This document shows, piece by piece, positions 32,439 through 43,089 of a DNA stretch of 47,973 nt (position 1 is the first letter of the stretch; every line of letters starts with the position of its first letter). The DNA lies in NCBI GenBank assembly GCA_964490725.1, contig CAZBDU010000035.1, forward strand, positions 1 to 47,973, read 5' to 3'. The translations under genes were made by a program, and so were the position numbers. Under the pieces are notes generated by a model. That model saw nothing but the letters and a program-made list of their open reading frames with translations, made no database searches and was not told the DNA's origin. Source of the stretch: CAZBDU01 sp964490725. GTDB lineage: Bacteria > Spirochaetota > Spirochaetia > SZUA-6 > DRHE01.

Positions 32439-32464
32439 CCCTCGACCGGCTACAACCGCTGCCT

Positions 32465-32490
32465 CACCTCCCGGGTCTCTCCGGGAGGTG
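32465..32490 (+). terminator. Perfect 10 bp hairpin after the SOR gene
   Basis: CACCTCCCGG (32465-32474), 6 nt loop, CCGGGAGGTG (32481-32490), starting 26 bp after the stop. No T-run follows. Candidate structural terminator or mRNA stabiliser. Confidence 0.6.
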
Positions 32491-32543
32491 ATCCAGAGCC
32501 CGTCCCGCCCTCTCTGCTGCCCGTAGCCCCTCCAAGCCCCCGG

Positions 32544-32572
32544 TTGCCACAGGCCGCACAAATCCGTATCAT
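32544..32572 (+). promoter_or_regulatory. Promoter of the COG2426/helicase operon
   Basis: TTGCCA (32544-32549), 17 bp spacer, TATCAT (32567-32572). Start near 32579, leader about 20 nt, just enough for the GGGAGGTGG ribosome site. Confidence 0.7.
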
Positions 32573-32599
32573 AGCGCGTTCCCGGGAGGTGGAAGCACT

Positions 32600-33076
32600 G
32601 TGAGCGCGAGTGTCGTCGCGGTGGCGGTCCTGCTGTGCCTGCTGCCCGTTTCCGAGCTGCGGGGAGGGCTGCCCTACGCCCTCGCCAGGGGCGTTCCGCT
32701 GCTGCCGGCCTACCTGCTCTGTGTGGGCGCCAACGCGCTGGTGGGTCCGCTGGTGTACCTGTTCCTGGCCACCATGCATCGCCTGCTGGACCGCTTCGCG
32801 CCCTACCACCGCCTCTTCGAGCGCGTGGTGGCCCGCACTAGGCGCCGCGTACGCGCCGCTGTGGAGCGTTTCGGCCCCTGGGGGCTGGCCCTGTTCGTGG
32901 CCATCCCCCTCCCCATCACCGGCGCCTACACCGGCGCCCTGGGCGCCTGGGTGCTCGGGCTGGAGCGGCGGAAGGCCTTCCCGGCTCTGGTGCTGGGCGT
33001 CGTGGTGGCCGGAGTGGTGGTGGCCGGCGTCTACGCTCTGGGCATCAAGGCGCTGTACATTTTCATGAGACGATAG
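32600..33076 (+). CDS. COG2426 small membrane protein (putative export)
   Basis: 158 residues, about four membrane segments: VVAVAVLLCLLPVSELRGGL, LLPAYLLCVGANALVGPLVY, GLALFVAIPLPITGAYTGAL and LVLGVVVAGVVVAGVYALG. The ELRGGLP and PLPITGAYTGAL motifs are typical of the family annotated as small multi-drug export proteins; transport is poorly documented. GTG start with GGGAGG. Followed 10 bp later by the helicase gene. Confidence 0.88.
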   Translation: MSASVVAVAVLLCLLPVSELRGGLPYALARGVPLLPAYLLCVGANALVGPLVYLFLATMHRLLDRFAPYHRLFERVVARTRRRVRAAVERFGPWGLALFVAIPLPITGAYTGALGAWVLGLERRKAFPALVLGVVVAGVVVAGVYALGIKALYIFMRR

Positions 33077-33086
33077 GAAGGAGCCA

Positions 33087-35093
33087 GTGGGAACAGCCTT
33101 TGCCCGGGAGCTCAACCCGGAACAGCTTCGGGCGGTGCAGTCCGTGGACGGCGCCGTGCTGATCCTGGCGGGCGCCGGCTCGGGGAAGACCCGGGTCATC
33201 ACCTACCGCATCGCCTATCTGCTGGGCAGAGGCGCTCCCCAGTCGGCAATCCTGGCGGTGACCTTCACCAACAAGGCGGCCCGGGAGATGGCCGAGCGGG
33301 TCCGCCAGCTCCACGGGCGCCGTCTGCCCAGGCTCACCGTCTGCACCTTTCACGCCTTCGGCGTGCGGATCCTGCGGGAGTATGGCGACCGGCTGGGCTT
33401 CCGGCCCAACTTCAGCATCTACGACGAAACCGACCGGCAGGCTCTGATCAAGGATGTGGCCCGCGAGGTGGGCATGATCCGCTCCGGCGGGGAGCCCCTG
33501 GACGTCTACCGCATCTCCGGGCTCTTCTCGCGGCTCAAGAGCCAGGTGGAGCCGTGGCGGGAGGAGGACGAACCCTTCCGCCGTCTCTTCCAGGAGTACC
33601 AGCGCCACCTGCGGCTGCACAACGCCGTGGATTTCGATGATCTGATCCGCCTGCCCCTGGAGCTGTGGGACAGCGAGCCGGACACCCTGGCCGCCCTGCG
33701 GGACCGCTTCCGCTACCTGATGGTGGACGAGTTCCAGGACACCTCCACCCAGCAGTATCGCCTGATCCGGCAGCTGGCCGGCGAGCGGGGCAACATCTGC
33801 GTGGTGGGCGACGACGACCAGTCCATCTACTCCTGGCGGGGCGCCAACTTTGAGAACCTGCGCCGGTTCGAGGAGGACTTCCCGGCGCTCACGGAGATCA
33901 CCCTGGAGCAGAACTACCGCTCCACCGGCGCCATTCTGCTCACCGCCAACGGCCTCATCGCCAGGAACGCCAACCGCAAGCCCAAGCGCCTGTGGAGCTC
34001 CCTGGGCCAGGGAGAGCCGGTGCGGGTGAGCTATCCCGAAGACGAGGTGGCAGAGGCCCAGGAGATCGCCGAATCCATCCGGACGCTGTCCCTGCGGGAG
34101 CGGCTGCCTCTCAGCAACTTCGGAGTGCTGGTGCGGGCCAACAGCCTGACGCGTCCCATCGAGGAGGCGCTGATCCGGGAGGGCATCCCTTACCAGGTGT
34201 CCGGAGGAACCAGCTTCTTCCAGCGCCGGGAGGTGAAGGACGTGGTGAGCTACCTGAAGGTGCTGGCCAACCCGGACGACGACGTGAACCTGGTGCGCAT
34301 TCTCAACCGCCCGCGGCGCGGCATCGGCCCCCGCACTCTGGAGACGATGGTGGAGACCGCCCGCCGCCGGGGCTGCTCCCTGTACTCGGCACTGGCGGCG
34401 CTGCGCCACGCCTCGGATACCCCGCTGCCCGACAGGACGGTGGCCGCGGTGGATGAGTTTCTTTCCATGGTGGAGGAGTACCGAAGCCGGCTGCTGTCCG
34501 GCAGGCAGATGGCCGCCTCCCTCAGGGCCCTGGTGGAGGCGCTGGACTACTGGGGCTACCTGGTGCAGGAGAACTCGCAGCCCAACGTGGCGCGCTGGAA
34601 GTTCGGCAACGTGGAGGGCATGGTGGACTCCCTGGCCGCCTACGAGTCGGACCCGGACAACCTGAACCCATCCCTCTACGATTACTTGAACCGCATCTCC
34701 CTGATCACCCGGGACGACGACCAGGGCCGGGAGGAGCGGGGCAAGGTCAACGTGATGACCATCCATGCGGCGAAAGGGCTGGAGTTCGAGGTGGTCTTCA
34801 TCGCCGGCGTGGAGCAGGACCTCCTTCCCCACGCCCGCTCGATCGAGGAGGGGGAGGCCAACCTGGAGGAAGAGCGCCGGCTGTTCTACGTGGCCATCAC
34901 CCGGGCCAGGAGAAGGCTGCACCTGAGCGCCTGCAGAACCCGGAGGCGGCGAGGCCAGCTCCGGGAGGCCGCTCCCTCTGCCTTCCTGGAGGAGCTGCCC
35001 CAGGAGCTCCTGGAGATCCGGGAGGCGGAAGAGGCGCTTTCCGCCGGCGAGGCCCGGGAGATGTTCGAGCGCATGAGACAACGCTTTCGCTGA
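33087..35093 (+). CDS. UvrD/Rep/PcrA-type superfamily 1A DNA helicase
   Basis: 3'-5' DNA helicase for repair or fork restart. 668 residues. Motif I AGAGSGKT (29-36), Ia TFTNKAAREM, II VDEFQDTS, III VVGDDDQSIYSWRGA, IV LEQNYRST, V MTIHAAKGLEFEVVF and VI RRLFYVAITRARRRL are all intact. The length is Rep-like; it lacks the extended C-terminal Tudor-like tail of PcrA. GTG start with AGGAAGGAG. Followed by DUF1638, 9 bp away. Confidence 0.94.
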   Translation: MGTAFARELNPEQLRAVQSVDGAVLILAGAGSGKTRVITYRIAYLLGRGAPQSAILAVTFTNKAAREMAERVRQLHGRRLPRLTVCTFHAFGVRILREYGDRLGFRPNFSIYDETDRQALIKDVAREVGMIRSGGEPLDVYRISGLFSRLKSQVEPWREEDEPFRRLFQEYQRHLRLHNAVDFDDLIRLPLELWDSEPDTLAALRDRFRYLMVDEFQDTSTQQYRLIRQLAGERGNICVVGDDDQSIYSWRGANFENLRRFEEDFPALTEITLEQNYRSTGAILLTANGLIARNANRKPKRLWSSLGQGEPVRVSYPEDEVAEAQEIAESIRTLSLRERLPLSNFGVLVRANSLTRPIEEALIREGIPYQVSGGTSFFQRREVKDVVSYLKVLANPDDDVNLVRILNRPRRGIGPRTLETMVETARRRGCSLYSALAALRHASDTPLPDRTVAAVDEFLSMVEEYRSRLLSGRQMAASLRALVEALDYWGYLVQENSQPNVARWKFGNVEGMVDSLAAYESDPDNLNPSLYDYLNRISLITRDDDQGREERGKVNVMTIHAAKGLEFEVVFIAGVEQDLLPHARSIEEGEANLEEERRLFYVAITRARRRLHLSACRTRRRRGQLREAAPSAFLEELPQELLEIREAEEALSAGEAREMFERMRQRFR

Positions 35094-35102
35094 AGGACGC
35101 CT

Positions 35103-35849
35103 ATGATCTTCAAGCTGTTCGCCTGTGACGTGTTTACCCGCGAAGTCTGCAGCTGCATCGCCGCCTCGCCCCACACCGTGGACGTGGAGTTCACCGAGAT
35201 GGGCCAGCACGACAGAAGCGACTCCCTCCGGGAGATCCTGCAGGCAGCCATCGACCGGGTGGAGGCCTCCGGCAAGCGCTACGAGGCCATCCTGCTGGCC
35301 TACGGCCTGTGCGGCAACGCCACCGCAGGACTGACGGCGCGCACCGCCCCTCTGGTGCTGCCCCGGGCCCACGACTGCTGCACCATCTTCCTTGGCTCCC
35401 GGGCACGGTTCAAGGAGCTGTTTTCCGACAACCCCAGCCGTCCGTTCAGCTCGGGCGGCTACATGGAGCGCGGAGACGGCTACATCCACGACAGCACCAC
35501 CGGCCGGCTGCTGGGCCTGGACCGGACCTACGAGGACTTCGTGGCCCAGTACGGCGAGGAGAACGCCCGCTACATCATGGAGTCCCTGGCCCCCTCGCGG
35601 GACGCCAACACCGATGAGCGGGTGGTGTACATCGACATCCCGGAGACCGCGCAGCCGCGGCTCGAGGAGCAGTGCCGGCGCCAGGCGGAAGCGGACGGGC
35701 GGGAGTTCGTGCGCGTCTTGGGGGACATCCGCCTGATCCGCATGCTGATCGACGGCACGTGGCCTCCCGAAGAGTTCCTGGTGGTCCAGCCCGGCCAGAG
35801 GGTCCGAGCGGTCTACGACTGGGAGGAGGTCGTCCGGGCGGGACCGTAG
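35103..35849 (+). CDS. DUF1638 family protein
   Basis: 248 residues. Conserved-looking Cys/His features: C8, C16 and C18 near the N-terminus (FACDVFTREVCSC), GLCGN (C69) and PRAHDCCTIFLGS (H89, C91, C92). This spacing suggests a metal or cofactor site. From memory the family is often found in anaerobes near corrinoid methyltransferases; none is adjacent, although two B12-type radical SAM genes lie in the window. Function not known. Overlaps the convergent TIM-barrel gene by 37 bp. Confidence 0.8.
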   Translation: MIFKLFACDVFTREVCSCIAASPHTVDVEFTEMGQHDRSDSLREILQAAIDRVEASGKRYEAILLAYGLCGNATAGLTARTAPLVLPRAHDCCTIFLGSRARFKELFSDNPSRPFSSGGYMERGDGYIHDSTTGRLLGLDRTYEDFVAQYGEENARYIMESLAPSRDANTDERVVYIDIPETAQPRLEEQCRRQAEADGREFVRVLGDIRLIRMLIDGTWPPEEFLVVQPGQRVRAVYDWEEVVRAGP

Positions 35850-36703
35850 CCCTCCAGGCAGGCCCGCAGCCGCTGCACGCTGGCGAGGATCAGACGGCCC
35901 GGCTCCCCCGCCCGTAGGAAGCGCTCCGGAGAAAGCTCCAGGTTGTAGATGCCCGAATAGCCCCGCCTGGCCAGGACCGCGATCATCCTCTCCAGGGCTG
36001 CATCCCGCCCATCCAGCGGCCAGTGCGTTTCGCCCTGGGGGCCCAGACCGTGAATGTGAGTGTGCATCACGCGCTCCAGGAACGCCTCCGGAACCTCCGC
36101 TGAGAGAAAACCCCGCTTGAGGCTGGAGCTGGCATGCCCGAGGTCCCAGCAGATCCCCACCGCGGGATGATTCACCCGGGCCACCATCCGCCTCAGCTCG
36201 CCGTAGGTGACGGCCAGGCTCTGACGCGGCCTGGCCCGCATCAGCTCCAGCGCCAGGCGAAAGCCAGGCGCGCGCCGGTCCGCCTGGCGGGCCAGGGTCC
36301 CAAGCAGGCGGACGGTCCCGGTTCCCTCCGCCGCGCCTTCCAGGGGGTGCACCGTGCAGACCAGGCCCGCCTGCCTTCCGCGCTCCAGCACCTCGGGGGC
36401 CCAGGGAAAGGCGCAGAACAGCTCCTCGCGACCCTCCTCCAGGCTCCCGTGCACCGAGATCGCCATCCGCGCATCACACAGGAGCCGCACGGCGCGCCGG
36501 ATCTCGGCCGCCCTCATGCTCCGGTCGAAGTAGCGCAGCTCCACCGCCTCCACTCCATAGGCCCGCAGAGCCTCCAGGCAGGCTTCGGGCAGACCGAACG
36601 CAGCGGACAGAACCTGGCTGTCCTCCTCCTCGAGGCGGCCGCACAGGTATGCCCAGGGAAGGGAGACCCCGATCGCGACCGAAGCCGCACCAGCCGGACT
36701 CAT
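35813..36703 (-). CDS. Sugar phosphate isomerase/epimerase-like TIM barrel
   Basis: 296 residues. Xylose-isomerase-like (AP endonuclease family 2) barrel with the expected metal-site segments: AISVHGSLEEG, GFRLALELMRARP, HPAVGICWDLGHAS, MHTHIHGLGPQGE and GIYNLELSP. ATG 36703 is chosen because the promoter at 36713-36742 would place the RNA start within a few bases of it. It is divergent from the binding-protein gene, which suggests it acts on the imported compound. Confidence 0.85.
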   Translation of the reverse strand: MSPAGAASVAIGVSLPWAYLCGRLEEEDSQVLSAAFGLPEACLEALRAYGVEAVELRYFDRSMRAAEIRRAVRLLCDARMAISVHGSLEEGREELFCAFPWAPEVLERGRQAGLVCTVHPLEGAAEGTGTVRLLGTLARQADRRAPGFRLALELMRARPRQSLAVTYGELRRMVARVNHPAVGICWDLGHASSSLKRGFLSAEVPEAFLERVMHTHIHGLGPQGETHWPLDGRDAALERMIAVLARRGYSGIYNLELSPERFLRAGEPGRLILASVQRLRACLEGYGPARTTSSQS

Positions 36704-36712
36704 AGCGATCCC

Positions 36713-36742
36713 ATGGTAGTGATCGTGGGGCAGCGCTGTCAA
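36713..36742 (-). promoter_or_regulatory. Promoter of the TIM-barrel gene
   Basis: Minus strand: perfect TTGACA (36742-36737), 18 bp spacer, TACCAT (36718-36713). Start near 36706, about 3 nt before the ATG: a leaderless transcript is predicted. Confidence 0.7.
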
Positions 36743-36744
36743 CG

Positions 36745-36803
36745 GACAAATGAAATAAATTCTCCATATTTCTTGACAAATGAACCATTTGGTTCATAAT
36801 GGT
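36745..36803 (+). promoter_or_regulatory. Promoter and palindromic operator of the ABC importer operon
   Basis: TTGACA (36773-36778), 16 bp spacer, CATAAT (36795-36800). Filling the spacer is the inverted repeat TGAACCA TT TGGTTCA (36781-36796), with a further TGGTTC half-site overlapping the -10 edge. GACAAATGAA occurs at 36745-36754 and again exactly 30 bp later at 36775-36784. A repressor bound here would block RNA polymerase; the RpiR gene at the operon end is the best candidate. Confidence 0.75.
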
Positions 36804-36837
36804 TCGAAAAGCAAGAACAAGGAGGAGGTTTATCGCT

Positions 36838-38010
36838 ATGAGAAGGAGAGCACTGTTCGTGGCGGCGGCCCTCACGCTGCCCCTGGCCCTGCTGTGGGCG
36901 GGAGGCAGTCAGGAAGAGACCCCCGCTGCCGTGACGGCCACGCCGGCGGCAAGCGCGGAGCAGGAGAACTGGGAAGCGATCTACGCCGCCGCCAGATCCG
37001 AGGGCAAGGTGGTGATCTACTCGCTGTCCTCGCGCATCTTCGACGCGGTGGAAGGCTTCAAAGCCCAGTACCCCGGCATCGACGTGGAACCCTTCGACAT
37101 GACTGACGTGGAACAGGTGGAGAAGCTCACCAGGGAGCAGGCGGCCGGGGTGTACAACGTGGATGTACTGATGCTGGCCGGCCCCACCGTGGCCAACGAG
37201 CTCCTGCCCAAGGGGATGATCCAGAACTACGTGCCCCAGACGCTGGAAGACGGCAAGGCTGCCGCCGCGGTCATCCCGCCGCAGTTCCGGGAGCCCATCC
37301 TGGTGCATTCCCTGGAGTCCAAGGTGGTCTTCTACAACTTCGAGAAGTACCCGCAGTCGCCGGTGGATTCCCTCTGGGACCTGACCCGGCCCGAGTGGAA
37401 AGGCAAGGTCCAGATGAAGGATCCCATGCTCACCGAGGAAAACCTCAACCTCCTGCAGACCATCGTGCAGCACGCCGACGTGATGGACCAGGCCTACCGG
37501 CAGGAGTTCGGCAAGGCCATCGAGCTCAGCCCCGGCATCGAGAACGCCGGCTACGAGTTCATTCTCCGCCTGGTCCGCAACGACCTGGTGCTCACCTCTT
37601 CCGACGGAACCGCCTCCAAGGCGGTGGGGACCGCCGGGCAGGCCGATCCGCCCCTGGCCTTCAGCGTGGCCTCCTCCAAGATGCGGGACAACCAGAAGGG
37701 CCAGAAGCTCGCCATCGCCTGGAACACCCGACCCAAGGTGGGCATCACCAAGGAGAACTACCTGGTCCTGGCCAACAAGGCCCCCCATCCCAACGCGGCC
37801 AGGATGCTGGTACGCTGGCTGCTGGGCGACGCGAGCGGCGGCAAGGGCTTCGAGCCCTGGTACGTGCCCGGCCAGTGGTCTCCCCGCAGCGACGTGGAGC
37901 CCACGCTGGACATCACCCTGGAGGACCTGGGCAGCTACACCTGGTACATCGACTACGGGTACGTGTACCAGCGGGGGCTCCAGGTTCGGGATTTCTGGAT
38001 GGGGCTGTAG
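36838..38010 (+). CDS. ABC transporter substrate-binding protein (AfuA/FbpA-like)
   Basis: 390 residues. Signal region MRRRALFVAAALTLPLALLW followed by AGGSQEETP; there is no cysteine, as in many spirochaetal binding proteins. The body fits the extracellular solute-binding family 6/8 that includes Fe3+, phosphonate and sugar-phosphate binders (AARSEGKVVIYSLSSR, VDVLMLAGPT, LTRPEWKGKVQMKDP). The paired tyrosines used by ferric-binding proteins are not evident in the usual YxxYY place. AAGGAGGAGG precedes the ATG. First gene of the importer operon. Confidence 0.92.
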   Translation: MRRRALFVAAALTLPLALLWAGGSQEETPAAVTATPAASAEQENWEAIYAAARSEGKVVIYSLSSRIFDAVEGFKAQYPGIDVEPFDMTDVEQVEKLTREQAAGVYNVDVLMLAGPTVANELLPKGMIQNYVPQTLEDGKAAAAVIPPQFREPILVHSLESKVVFYNFEKYPQSPVDSLWDLTRPEWKGKVQMKDPMLTEENLNLLQTIVQHADVMDQAYRQEFGKAIELSPGIENAGYEFILRLVRNDLVLTSSDGTASKAVGTAGQADPPLAFSVASSKMRDNQKGQKLAIAWNTRPKVGITKENYLVLANKAPHPNAARMLVRWLLGDASGGKGFEPWYVPGQWSPRSDVEPTLDITLEDLGSYTWYIDYGYVYQRGLQVRDFWMGL

Positions 38011-38053
38011 GAGGGCGGCGCCCCGACTCAACCGGAGGGTACCTCTACAAGCG

Positions 38054-39838
38054 ATGGAGCTGACGGCACAGGCGTACCGGATAAAGAGGTTCATCAGGCA
38101 CCCGGAGCGGGTCTGGGGCCTGGTGCTGCTGGCGATGCTGGTCGTGCTGGTGGTGGTGCCGCTGGTCTACATCGTCATCAACTCCATGGTGTACGATGCC
38201 ACCGGTCCCCGCCTGGTGCGCGGAGCCCGCGCCGGAGAGCCGACGCTGTTCTACTGGTACCGGGTGCTGGCCGGCTCCATCTCCAGGTCGGTGTTCTACG
38301 AGCCGGCGCTGCACAGCCTGCTGATCGCCGTGGGCATGACGGCGATCTCCCTTAGCCTGGGCTCGCTCCTGGCGTGGATCGTGGTGCGCACCGACATCCC
38401 CTGGAAGCGCTTCTTTTCGATTGTGCTCATCATCCCCTACATCGTCCCCTCGTGGACGGTGGCGCTGGCCTGGATCATGGTCTTCAAGAGCAAGCGCTTT
38501 GGCGGCACCCCCGGGCTGCTGAACTACCTGTTCGGGGTGGACGTACCTGCGTGGCTCGCCTACGGCTACCTGCCCATGATCCTCGCCCTGGGAGTGCACT
38601 ACATTCCCTACACCTTCATCCTCATGCGCGGGGTGCTCACCAACATCGACTCCCGGCTGGAGGAGAGCGCGGAGATCCTGGGGGCGGGGCGTTTCGAGGT
38701 CCTGCGCCGGATTACTTTTCCCCTGGCCCTGCCGGCCCTGGGCTCTGCCTTCGTGCTCACCTTCAGCAAGGGTCTGGGCGAGTTCGCCACGCAGGCCTTC
38801 CTGGGCCTGCCCATCCGCTTCTACACCCTGTCCACGCGGGTCTACTCGGCGTTGAACAACCGCCTCTACGGCGAGGGGTACGTGCTTGCCCTGGTCCTCA
38901 TCGCGGCCACCGCCCTCATGGTCTGGGCGAACCAGAGGGTGCTGGGGACCCGCAAAGGCTTCGTTACCATCGAGGGCAAGGGCAGCAGGAAGAAGGCCGT
39001 GCCCCTGCGCCTGTGGCGTGGGCCGGTCACTATGCTCATCCTGCTGTCCGTGGTCCTCTTCGTGTTCGGACCGCTGGCCCTCCTGGGCTGGCAGACGCTG
39101 ATGCGGGTGGACGGCCGCTACGGGCTCGACAACCTGACCCTGCACTACTGGATCGGCAGGGGAGTGGACACCCTGGCGGACGGGCAGGCCGGGATCTTCC
39201 GCAACCCCGCGATCCTCAGGGCCATCAGGAACTCGCTGCTTCTTGCCGGCGCCACCGCCCTGGTGAGCGGCTTCGTGGGGATCCTGATCGGATACGCGGT
39301 GGTGAGGAACCGGGGCCGTGTCTTCTCCCGCCTGCTGGAGAGTCTGTCCTTCGTGCCCTACATGATACCGGGCATCGCCTTCGGAGGGATCTTTCTCACC
39401 ATGTTCGCCCGCCACTGGGGGCCCCTGCCTGCGCTCTACGGCACCTTCGGCCTGCTGGCGCTGGCGTGCATCGTGAAGTACCTGCCCTACTCCTCCAGCT
39501 CCGGCATCTCGGCGATGCACCAGATCGACCCCTCCCTGGAGGAGGCCGGGGTGGTCCATGGGATCGGATGGGGCACCCGCTTCACCCGCATCATTGTGCC
39601 GCTGGCCAGGGCGGGGATCCTCTCGGCGATGCTGCTGACCTTCATCACCACCATGCGGGTGCTGGACGTGGTGGTTCTGCTGGTCACTCCCCGGACCACC
39701 CTCATGACCTCGATCATCTTCCGCTACCAGTCGCAGGACTTCATCCAGCACGCCTACGCGATCATGCTGGTGATCGTGTTCCTGGTCATCACGGGGCACA
39801 CGGTGTTGAACAGGCTGGGAGGCAAGGTGGAGCTATGA
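38054..39838 (+). CDS. ABC transporter permease, two fused domains
   Basis: 594 residues with about twelve membrane segments, the ThiP/AfuB-like architecture in which both permease halves are one chain. Two EAA-type coupling loops are visible: EESAEILGAGRFEVLRRITF and EEAGVVHGIGWGTRFTRIIV. It overlaps the ATPase start by 4 bp (ATGA). Confidence 0.94.
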   Translation: MELTAQAYRIKRFIRHPERVWGLVLLAMLVVLVVVPLVYIVINSMVYDATGPRLVRGARAGEPTLFYWYRVLAGSISRSVFYEPALHSLLIAVGMTAISLSLGSLLAWIVVRTDIPWKRFFSIVLIIPYIVPSWTVALAWIMVFKSKRFGGTPGLLNYLFGVDVPAWLAYGYLPMILALGVHYIPYTFILMRGVLTNIDSRLEESAEILGAGRFEVLRRITFPLALPALGSAFVLTFSKGLGEFATQAFLGLPIRFYTLSTRVYSALNNRLYGEGYVLALVLIAATALMVWANQRVLGTRKGFVTIEGKGSRKKAVPLRLWRGPVTMLILLSVVLFVFGPLALLGWQTLMRVDGRYGLDNLTLHYWIGRGVDTLADGQAGIFRNPAILRAIRNSLLLAGATALVSGFVGILIGYAVVRNRGRVFSRLLESLSFVPYMIPGIAFGGIFLTMFARHWGPLPALYGTFGLLALACIVKYLPYSSSSGISAMHQIDPSLEEAGVVHGIGWGTRFTRIIVPLARAGILSAMLLTFITTMRVLDVVVLLVTPRTTLMTSIIFRYQSQDFIQHAYAIMLVIVFLVITGHTVLNRLGGKVEL

Positions 39839-40953
39839 CCGGGATCGCCCTGGAGGGTCTGTGCAAGAGCTTCGGAGCCGTGAAAGCGGTGGACTGCATG
39901 GACCTGCGCATCGCGGAGGGAGAGTTCCTGACCCTGCTCGGGCCCTCCGGCTGCGGCAAGACCACCACCCTGCGCTGCCTGGCCGGGCTGGAGGAGCCGG
40001 ACGCCGGGGAGATCCACATCGACGGGGTCTGCGCGTTCTCCTCCGGCCGGGGGATCAATCTGCCTCCGGGTCAGCGCAACCTGGGCCTGGTCTTCCAGAA
40101 CTACGCCCTGTGGCCGCACATGAGGGTGGCGCAGAACGTGGCCTTCGGCCTGCGCAAGGCAAGGCTGGGCAGAAGCGAGCGCCAGGAGAGGGTGGCGCGG
40201 ATCCTGAAGGTCGTGGGGCTGGCGGGCTGCGAAGACCGCTATCCCCACGAGCTCAGCGGCGGCCAGCAGCAGCGGGTGGCGGTGGCGCGGATGGTGGTGA
40301 CCCAGCCCAGGATCCTGCTCTTCGACGAGCCCCTGTCCAACCTGGACGCCAAGCTGCGCATGCGGCTGCGCTCCGAGCTGAAGCGGCTGCACCTGGATCT
40401 GGGGGCCACCACGGTTTATGTCACCCACGACCAGGTGGAGGCCATGGCGCTCTCCGATCGGATCGTGGTCATGAAGGAGGGGGTGATCCAGCAGACAGGC
40501 AGCCCCTTTGAGGTCTACCACTTTCCCCTGAACCTCTTCGTGGCCGACTTCATGGGCAACCCGGAGACCAATCTGCTGGCCGGGCGGGTGCATGTGGATT
40601 CGGGACGGGCAGAGATAGCACTGGAGCGGTACCCGGGCGCCGCAGTGCCGGTGGGACGCCCGGCGGGGCTGCACGACGGCCAGCATGTGGTGCTGAACGT
40701 TCGTCCCGAGGACGTCGAGATGGGACCGGGTTCCGGACCGTCCTTGAGCCTCCGGGTGTACACCACCCACCCCATGGGCTCCGAGGTGCTGGTGCACCTG
40801 CGGGCGGCGGATGCACCCCTGGAGCTGGTGGCGAAGAACCCCGAGGAGCGCTGCCTGGGCTTGAAACCGGAGATGCCCGTCCAGGCTCACCTGAAGCGCG
40901 GAAATCTCTTCGACGCGGAACGTGGAGCGGCCCTTGCCTCCTTCGGCTACTGA
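39835..40953 (+). CDS. ABC transporter ATP-binding protein (AfuC/PotA-like)
   Basis: 372 residues. Walker A GPSGCGKTT, Q-loop VFQNYALWPHM, signature LSGGQQQR, Walker B ILLFDEP and switch histidine in VTHDQVEAM. A C-terminal TOBE/OB region (VLNVRPEDVEM) is typical of CUT1 and iron-type importers. The ATG overlaps the permease stop, and its last 32 bp overlap the RpiR gene. Confidence 0.95.
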   Translation: MTGIALEGLCKSFGAVKAVDCMDLRIAEGEFLTLLGPSGCGKTTTLRCLAGLEEPDAGEIHIDGVCAFSSGRGINLPPGQRNLGLVFQNYALWPHMRVAQNVAFGLRKARLGRSERQERVARILKVVGLAGCEDRYPHELSGGQQQRVAVARMVVTQPRILLFDEPLSNLDAKLRMRLRSELKRLHLDLGATTVYVTHDQVEAMALSDRIVVMKEGVIQQTGSPFEVYHFPLNLFVADFMGNPETNLLAGRVHVDSGRAEIALERYPGAAVPVGRPAGLHDGQHVVLNVRPEDVEMGPGSGPSLSLRVYTTHPMGSEVLVHLRAADAPLELVAKNPEERCLGLKPEMPVQAHLKRGNLFDAERGAALASFGY

Positions 40954-41796
40954 GCGGCAGGAACGCAACGTCTATCAGCTCATTCTGGACCGCTACGAGA
41001 GCTTCTCCAAGCGGCAGAAGACGATCGCCGACTACGTCATGACCAACCTCAACAACGTCATCTACTTCCCCATCGCCAAGATCGTCACCGACGTCGGCGT
41101 CAGCCAGGCCACGATCGTGCGCTTCGCGCAGAATCTGGGCTACCGGGGATTTCAGGAGTTCCGCGACGACCTGTTCGCCTACTACAGGCAGTTCCTGTCG
41201 CCGGTGGAGCGGATGAAGCACTCCATCGAAGGGCTGGCACAGGAGCCGTTCTCCTATGCCGGCATCACCCGCAACGAGATGGTGTACCTGGAAAGCTCCA
41301 TCGCCAGCATCTCCGACCAGGCCTACCAGGAGGCCGTCCAGGCCATATGCAGCGCCGGCACTGTCCACATCTTCGGCATCGGTCCCGACGAGCCGCTGGC
41401 CGTGCACCTGCACTTTCGGCTCCGGCGGCTGAAAATCCGCACCCTGCGGATCTCGGATTCCGGCCGCAGTCTCTTCGAGCATCTCCTGCTGGTGGGCCGG
41501 GAGGACCTGGCCGTGGTCTACAGCTTCGCCAGGCCCTCGGTGGACTTCAAGCGCCTCACCGCGGTGCTGGCGAAAAAGGAGGTGCCGGTGCTGCTCATCA
41601 CCGACATCTTCCAACCGCCGATGATCCGGGCCGCCCGCTATCTGCTCTGCGCGGAGCGGGGCCCGCTGGGCACCTTCCCCTCGCCCCTGGTGCCGCTGGC
41701 CATCACCAACGCCCTCATCCTGGGGGTGGCGAACCGGCTGCAGCCCCAGGCTCTGGCAGCCCTGGAGGAGCTGGGCGATCTCAGGGACAGGTACTT

Positions 41797-41809
<13 letters not shown>
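40922..41809 (+). CDS. RpiR/MurR family regulator (HTH_6 + SIS)
   Basis: 295 residues. The N-terminal HTH_6 domain (SKRQKTIADYVMTN, IAKIVTDVGVSQATIVRFAQ) binds DNA. The C-terminal SIS domain (~130-260; AGTVHIFGIGPDEPLAV, DLAVVYSFARPS) binds phosphorylated sugars in characterised members. Start GTG 40922, inside the ATPase gene. The likely target is the palindrome at 36781-36796. Ligand inferred to be a sugar phosphate or similar. Confidence 0.93.
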
Positions 41810-43080
<1,271 letters not shown>

Positions 43081-43089
43081 GTGTCTTCC

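Noticed and set aside
36838..40953. Calling the importer a ferric-iron transporter (fbpABC)
   Set aside because: The usual ferric-binding tyrosines are not evident, and the RpiR regulator and TIM-barrel neighbour favour a phosphorylated organic ligand.
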